DNA of 10,228 bases, taken from the NCBI GenBank assembly GCA_017458805.1, contig JAFTAC010000218.1:1-10228 (forward strand), written 5' to 3'. Both the position numbers and the translations under genes were made by a program. Below are positions 6,410 to 10,228 of this stretch, in pieces. A model generated the notes under the pieces. That model did no database searches, had not been told where the DNA came from, and saw nothing but the letters and a program-made list of their open reading frames with translations. The stretch's first letter is position 1; the number at the start of each line of letters is the position of its first letter. The DNA comes from Victivallales bacterium (GTDB lineage Bacteria; Verrucomicrobiota; Lentisphaeria; Oligosphaerales; Oligosphaeraceae).

Positions 6410-6452
6410 AGGAACATAGCTTATACGTTTTTTATTGAACCGTTATGTTCCT
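6410..6452. repeat. 9-bp inverted repeat with 25-base spacer
   Basis: AGGAACATA at 6410-6418 is the exact reverse complement of TATGTTCCT at 6444-6452. The spacer contains a six-T run at 6428-6433. The right arm overlaps a perfect 10-bp palindrome, CCTCATGAGG (6450-6459). This is not a standard intrinsic terminator because the T run is in the loop, not after the stem. It could be a protein-binding site or a weak hairpin between the candidate RNA and the adhesin gene. Confidence 0.4.
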
Positions 6453-6608
6453 CATGAGGCAGTTTACAAAGGCATGATAATACACAAAACCATAGTGCAT
6501 AGCAGCTATGAAACATGCGAGTGCATCCACCACCGAAGCACGTACATCGTACAGCTGCTCAAACGCGAAATACACAGAGAAGCGTGCGCCAGAGCCAAGT
6601 TCCGCCAC
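6432..6608 (-). CDS. Possible 58-residue protein with GTG start
   Basis: Sixteen bases after the adhesin stop codon, a GTG at 6606-6608 is preceded at 7 bases by a near-perfect Shine-Dalgarno, GGAGGAG (6616-6622). The ORF runs 58 codons to TAA at 6432-6434. The peptide begins VAELGSGARFSVYFAFEQLY and is rich in aromatic and small hydrophobic residues, with a possible membrane-seeking stretch near residues 30-46. No family is recognised. The Shine-Dalgarno and position after the adhesin are the only arguments for it. An ATG lying just after the same Shine-Dalgarno gives only 18 codons. Confidence 0.22.
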   Translation of the reverse strand: MAELGSGARFSVYFAFEQLYDVRASVVDALACFIAAMHYGFVYYHAFVNCLMRNITVQ

Positions 6609-6624
6609 ACGCCATCTCCTCCAG

Positions 6625-9600
6625 CTATGCCAACATTCCCTTATCCTCGAAAATCTTATGGCTTGAGAAGTCGTCAAATGCACCTGCGGCAAGCAGCCCC
6701 TGGTAGGTATCGCTGTCGTCATCGCCGAACTTCAGGGTGACATCTACGACGCCAGAGACAGTGACCGACTTGTTACCGTCCGTGTAGGTAAGGGTATTCT
6801 TGTTCCAGTTATCTTTGCTTCCCTTGTCGAACCAGAGCGTCAGTTTGCTTCCTGAAAGCTGTTCAACGGAGTCATGTCCCCAATCGCCGCCAAAGCACAC
6901 GATGTCGTCTCCACCGCCGCCATGAAGCGTGTCGTCGCCTGCACCACCGACCAGGACATCGTTGCCAGATGCACCGACAATACAGTCATTTCCGTCGTCG
7001 CCGAAGAGGAAGTTATTGCCCTTGTTAGTCCAAATGACGTCATCGCCGTCACCGCCGCGCACGGTCATGCCATCGCCTGAATATGCAAACTGCTGACTGG
7101 TCAAGTCAATCACATCGTCTCCTGCGCCAGCCAGGATTTCACCAATCCGCGAAATGCGCGCCTGTGCCTCAAAGCCATCGGGGAAGGCGGAGAATACATC
7201 GTCCAGGCAAAGCGCATCGCCATTGGCGTCATCTGAAAGCAACAAAACAGAGGGAGCAGCCCCGCCAGCGAAAATGTCCTGAACACGGTTTTTGGCCTCC
7301 AGCGAAACAGTCTCGTTTGTACCCTTCCATGCCCCCACACCGACGTTTCGGGCTACAAATCCAGCCCCCCATGTCGAGGAGCTTTGCGCGAACATAACGT
7401 CCATGGCTGCATCACCATTGGCCTGGACACGTTCCGAGACGGAGGTCCTTGCCACCCCCTGTACACTGGAAATGACGGAGGCAGCATCGTCCTCGACATT
7501 CAGCACCTGAACCGTATAGCTCTTCCCTGGCAAATTGTGCAATCCAACCTTTTCACCATCAACCGTCAGGCAGAAGATACCGTTACCCTGCCCCAGAGCA
7601 AGCCGCCCCCTTCCATCCTCCGAGTTCCAAGTTATCTTTTCAGGTGAAGCCGATATAATCACTGGCGGCATGAGCTGCAACGCCACGGAGAGCACCAGTG
7701 CCTTGTTCTGAACATAAAGCGTGTAGGTGTTCTTCCCGATGATGACAGCCTGGCCATCCGCTGCAAGCGTTCCAAGCTGTGTCCCTTCATTATCCTTGAC
7801 GGTGATGGTGCCAGAGAAAATGCCAGCATTGTCAGCCAACACATAATCGCCAGCCTTCTGTGTTGCATCGGTCGTTACGCTGAAACCAGCTGTTCCGCTG
7901 AAATAGGAGAAGCCGTTGACCCATGCAGCAAAGTCGGTGGCGGCATGACCGGCAAGCGTGAATCTAAGCTCGCTGCCTTCACTCATGGAAACGCGCCCCG
8001 TGGCGGTAAGGCCATCGACGACCAGAAGCCCGCCGCCGCTGACAGTCTGACCAGCCAGCTGCGTGCCTTCATGGCAGACCATCGTGCCACCACTGGAGAC
8101 GGTTCCGCTGGTGACATTCGTGCTGGTGAGATTGGCGACGCCGCCGTCCGCCACCTGAAGCCGCCACTCGCTACTGGAGCTGACATTGTAGAGACCCTTG
8201 GAGGTCACTGAATTGCCAGAACCACTCGCATAGCACTCCCCCATGCCATTGCGGTTCACAATCCCGTCGCCTAGCGCCAGGCCATGCAATCCCAAGCCGC
8301 TCATGTTGACGACTCCGCCTGAAATGGCGCATCCGCCGAAGGAGGCTCCGGAGGAGAAGGTGGCCATTGCCCCCGAGAAAACCGTGAAATTCGATGTATA
8401 TGAGCTGGACTTCGCCTCAAGCATGGCGCCGGAATGAAGCCGTGCGTCATACGCCCTTCCACCGCCTTCCAGAACAACCGTATTATGGAAGTCGGCGTCC
8501 TCCAGTGTCCCAGGCCAGCCGCCTGTACCGCTTACAACCACATTCGCCCCCTGGCTGGCCACCAGGCCGCTGACCAACCCGCCCGAGCCGATGGACAAAA
8601 CAGTCCCTGATTCCAGCATCAACCCGGAAACGGTCCCATGGGGGATGGAGACGCTCCCGCCGGCTTTCACGTGTATGTCATACGCGCTTCCCCGGCTCAT
8701 GACATGCATGCTCCCATTGGAATGTATGACGCTGGAGGAAACAATTCCCCCTGAATCATTTAGAATTCCATGTACTTGAGCATAGGCCACGACCGCGCCA
8801 AGACCGCCGACCTCTTGTGTGCCCCCTGCCTCCACGACTGCCGAAATGGACTTGCCATACCAATTTACACGCTCGGTTCCACCAGCCAATATACGAGTGT
8901 CCGAGGCGACGGAACTGTTGCCTGAAAGCAGCTGCAGGCCGCCGGAATGAATGGTTGCCTCCAAGGCGGAGCCGGCAGTGTTGAGTTGAGTGCCGCCCGC
9001 CAGGATCTCGGTCCGCTCCGCCAAGCCAAATGAGTTGAGCCTCAAAACACCTCCATTGGAGATTACCGTATTCCTCACAATCGCCTGCTCGGTGGCGGAC
9101 ATGTTGCCAACCGTCACGAGACCGCCAGACTGCACAAGCAGCGCCTCCCCCCGGGCCCCTGCTGAAAAACTGATGCATCCGCCGTCAACCAACGTACCGG
9201 AGGCGGAGGCACCGGTACGCAATGACACATTTCCATGATGCAGCGTGGAAGCTGACATGCCCAGAACCACTCCGCCTTTCAGAAAGGAGCCGTTGTTCAG
9301 ATAAGCGTATGCATTCCCATATCTTCCAGCGTCATCATACCACCAGTTGAATGTCATATTTTCCAGAGTTGCAGAAGACGCATAAAATGAGCCAGTGCAA
9401 TCAAGTCCGCTCACCAGCCCTGTTGCCACAAGTCCGCTTTCCAGCCTTTCAATGTAGGCGCCATCCGTATGAATATACAAACTAGCCGTGCCTGCCCAGG
9501 TGCCATAGAATGCCCCCGAATCCAAATAAAGGTCATCAATGACGCCATCGGTGTTGACGTGCCCACTGCTTCCCACATGAACGTTTCGAGCACTGCCTCC

Positions 9601-9852
9601 ACTATGGATGGATAGACAGCCGTAGTTGGAACGATGGTCAATGTTTCCAGCGGAATCCTTGACGCTATAGGTGACACCTAACACATTGACATTTTCTGCG
9701 TATGTGCCTGATTCAACACTCAAGGTACCAGCGATGATGGTAACATTTTCCGCTCTATCATCCATGTCCTTGTATGTCGAAAGAGTTTTAGACCTGGAGT
9801 ACCAGTATCCACTGCTATATGCACCTATGACACCTGAAAAAACACCTGACAT
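6625..9852 (-). CDS. Giant AIDA-repeat / RTX type I secreted adhesin
   Basis: The protein has 1075 residues. The ATG at 9850-9852 has GGAGG nine bases upstream and there is no N-terminal signal peptide. Residues about 35-625 are Gly/Ser-rich short repeats of AIDA type, with recurring patterns like ILAGGTQLNTAG, IHSGGLQLLSG and ILAGGTERVN, expected to form a right-handed beta-helix. Residues about 626-727 form a beta-rich end-cap-like domain and about 728-905 a spacer. Residues about 908-985 hold RTX calcium-binding nonapeptides (GGDGDDVIW, GDDGNDCIV, GASGNDVLV, GGAGDDTLH). A C-terminal tail of about 90 residues ends in KIFEDKGMLA, as expected for a type I secretion signal. RTX proteins are exported in one step by ABC/MFP/TolC machines and fold on external calcium. 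No exporter genes are in the window. The likely role is surface attachment or a surface layer. The lack of a beta-barrel rules out a classical autotransporter. Confidence 0.92.
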   Translation of the reverse strand: MSGVFSGVIGAYSSGYWYSRSKTLSTYKDMDDRAENVTIIAGTLSVESGTYAENVNVLGVTYSVKDSAGNIDHRSNYGCLSIHSGGSARNVHVGSSGHVNTDGVIDDLYLDSGAFYGTWAGTASLYIHTDGAYIERLESGLVATGLVSGLDCTGSFYASSATLENMTFNWWYDDAGRYGNAYAYLNNGSFLKGGVVLGMSASTLHHGNVSLRTGASASGTLVDGGCISFSAGARGEALLVQSGGLVTVGNMSATEQAIVRNTVISNGGVLRLNSFGLAERTEILAGGTQLNTAGSALEATIHSGGLQLLSGNSSVASDTRILAGGTERVNWYGKSISAVVEAGGTQEVGGLGAVVAYAQVHGILNDSGGIVSSSVIHSNGSMHVMSRGSAYDIHVKAGGSVSIPHGTVSGLMLESGTVLSIGSGGLVSGLVASQGANVVVSGTGGWPGTLEDADFHNTVVLEGGGRAYDARLHSGAMLEAKSSSYTSNFTVFSGAMATFSSGASFGGCAISGGVVNMSGLGLHGLALGDGIVNRNGMGECYASGSGNSVTSKGLYNVSSSSEWRLQVADGGVANLTSTNVTSGTVSSGGTMVCHEGTQLAGQTVSGGGLLVVDGLTATGRVSMSEGSELRFTLAGHAATDFAAWVNGFSYFSGTAGFSVTTDATQKAGDYVLADNAGIFSGTITVKDNEGTQLGTLAADGQAVIIGKNTYTLYVQNKALVLSVALQLMPPVIISASPEKITWNSEDGRGRLALGQGNGIFCLTVDGEKVGLHNLPGKSYTVQVLNVEDDAASVISSVQGVARTSVSERVQANGDAAMDVMFAQSSSTWGAGFVARNVGVGAWKGTNETVSLEAKNRVQDIFAGGAAPSVLLLSDDANGDALCLDDVFSAFPDGFEAQARISRIGEILAGAGDDVIDLTSQQFAYSGDGMTVRGGDGDDVIWTNKGNNFLFGDDGNDCIVGASGNDVLVGGAGDDTLHGGGGDDIVCFGGDWGHDSVEQLSGSKLTLWFDKGSKDNWNKNTLTYTDGNKSVTVSGVVDVTLKFGDDDSDTYQGLLAAGAFDDFSSHKIFEDKGMLA
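6904..7131 (-). repeat. RTX nonapeptide calcium-binding block of the adhesin
   Basis: This stretch encodes residues about 908-983 of the adhesin. It holds about six GGxGxDxUx-type units: GAGDDVIDL, GGDGDDVIW, GDDGNDCIV, GASGNDVLV, GGAGDDTLH and GGGGDDIVC. The first two are separated by a non-repeat insert, and a degenerate NKGNNFLF unit lies between the second and third. Such units form a calcium-loaded parallel beta-roll that drives folding after secretion. The array is short, typical of adhesins and enzymes, not of large RTX toxins. Confidence 0.9.
7978..9750 (-). repeat. AIDA-like beta-helix repeat region of the adhesin
   Basis: This DNA encodes residues about 35-625. Turns of roughly 18-22 residues recur with a Gly-Gly or Ser-Gly turn, such as VISNGGVLRLNS, ILAGGTQLN, IHSGGLQLL, VEAGGTQEV, VKAGGSVSI and LESGTVLSIGSGG. 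Repeats are degenerate at the DNA level, so long exact direct repeats are not apparent. The region should form a long solenoid displayed outside the cell. Confidence 0.8.
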
Positions 9853-9908
9853 AATATCTTGCCTCCGTAAAGTTTTACTTCCTTATTCCGCTTTCCATGG
9901 ACGGGACA
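9853..9908 (-). other. Short gap before the adhesin gene
   Basis: The 56 bases hold the adhesin Shine-Dalgarno GGAGG and a small inverted repeat, GTAAA-AC-TTTAC, just upstream of it. I see no convincing promoter here, so the adhesin may be cotranscribed with the membrane protein gene to its right or be driven by a promoter outside consensus. Confidence 0.4.
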
Positions 9909-10228
9909 CTAGAGCTTTGAGTAGAGTGAATCCAGAAAAGAAGAGACTTGCTCGGCCCCTTGCCTCAGGTATGGCACAATGGATGCATCATGGTCGAGGG
10001 GCATGCGCAACTTGTAGATTGCAATCCCAATGGCGGCCATGAGGATGCCATAAATGAGGAAGACCGTGATTCTGGCGGCAAGGGGGGCAGGACGTGCATA
10101 GAGAGAAAAGAGAAGAAAGACGAATGGAATGCAAAGCGAAGCGATGAGGACATAGTCTTCAAAGAACAAATGGACAAGGCACAGGAGAATCGGGTAGGCC
10201 AGGGCGAAGCCACTGGCCATCATTGCCC
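9909..10228 (-). CDS. Small or truncated membrane protein, N-terminus uncertain
   Basis: The frame is open from the window edge to TAG at 9909-9911. It could start at the ATG at 10221-10223, giving 104 residues, but the frame stays open to the edge and no ribosome site can be judged in the 5 bases left. The visible part has three hydrophobic segments, near residues 5-20, 24-42 and 50-69 counted from that ATG. A soluble, mildly acidic tail of about 35 residues ends in SFLDSLYSKL. I do not recognise a family. It lies 56 bases upstream of the adhesin gene on the same strand and may share its transcript. No link to secretion is shown by the sequence. Confidence 0.6.
   Translation of the reverse strand, partial: AMMASGFALAYPILLCLVHLFFEDYVLIASLCIPFVFLLFSLYARPAPLAARITVFLIYGILMAAIGIAIYKLRMPLDHDASIVPYLRQGAEQVSSFLDSLYSKL

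Noticed and set aside
6904..9750. Mobile element or CRISPR array suggested by repetitive sequence
   Set aside because: The repetition is at the protein level (AIDA turns and RTX nonapeptides) inside one open frame; there are no identical DNA repeats with regular spacers and no transposase.

Overview
The window looks like part of a Gram-negative bacterial chromosome of moderately high G+C. Every protein gene I can support lies on the minus strand. Three things suggest the PVC lineage, most likely Lentisphaerota (Victivallales-like): a roughly 680-residue polytopic protein that I associate with the DUF6785/DUF6784 family, a very large AIDA-repeat/RTX secreted protein, and a lipoprotein. This is an inference from family distribution, not a phylogenetic result.

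Right part (10228 down to about 6430). A small hydrophobic membrane protein, possibly cut by the window edge, is followed after 56 bases by a 1075-residue secreted protein. That protein has no N-terminal signal peptide. It consists of a long AIDA-like beta-helix repeat region, a spacer domain, and C-terminal RTX calcium-binding nonapeptides with a terminal secretion segment, which is the layout of a type I secreted surface adhesin. Just after its stop lies a possible 58-codon ORF with a GTG start and a very good Shine-Dalgarno.

Middle (about 6624 to 6022). This gene-poor stretch is AT-rich apart from a G+C-rich island at about 6264-6380 with several strong complementary segments. The island is a candidate structured RNA with some 6S-like features, possibly on the plus strand. 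On its left is a clear sigma70-type minus-strand promoter (TTGGCA, 17 bases, TATATT).

Left part (6021 down to 1). Six tightly packed minus-strand genes look like one operon driven by that promoter: a diaminopimelate-epimerase-family protein, a GNAT acetyltransferase, an inositol-monophosphatase-family phosphatase, a small lipoprotein, a large polytopic membrane protein (DUF6785-like), and a CapA-family metallophosphatase that runs off the window. Two junctions are ATGA overlaps and the other gaps are 11-21 bases.

The most striking observation is in the DapF-family protein. Both positions of the catalytic cysteine pair are serine, while the substrate-binding Asn and Arg positions are kept. 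It is therefore probably not an ordinary DAP epimerase. The operon it leads (epimerase-like, acetyltransferase, phosphatase, lipoprotein, transporter-like, CapA-like) may be an uncharacterised pathway handling an amino-acid-containing or phosphorylated compound at the cell envelope.
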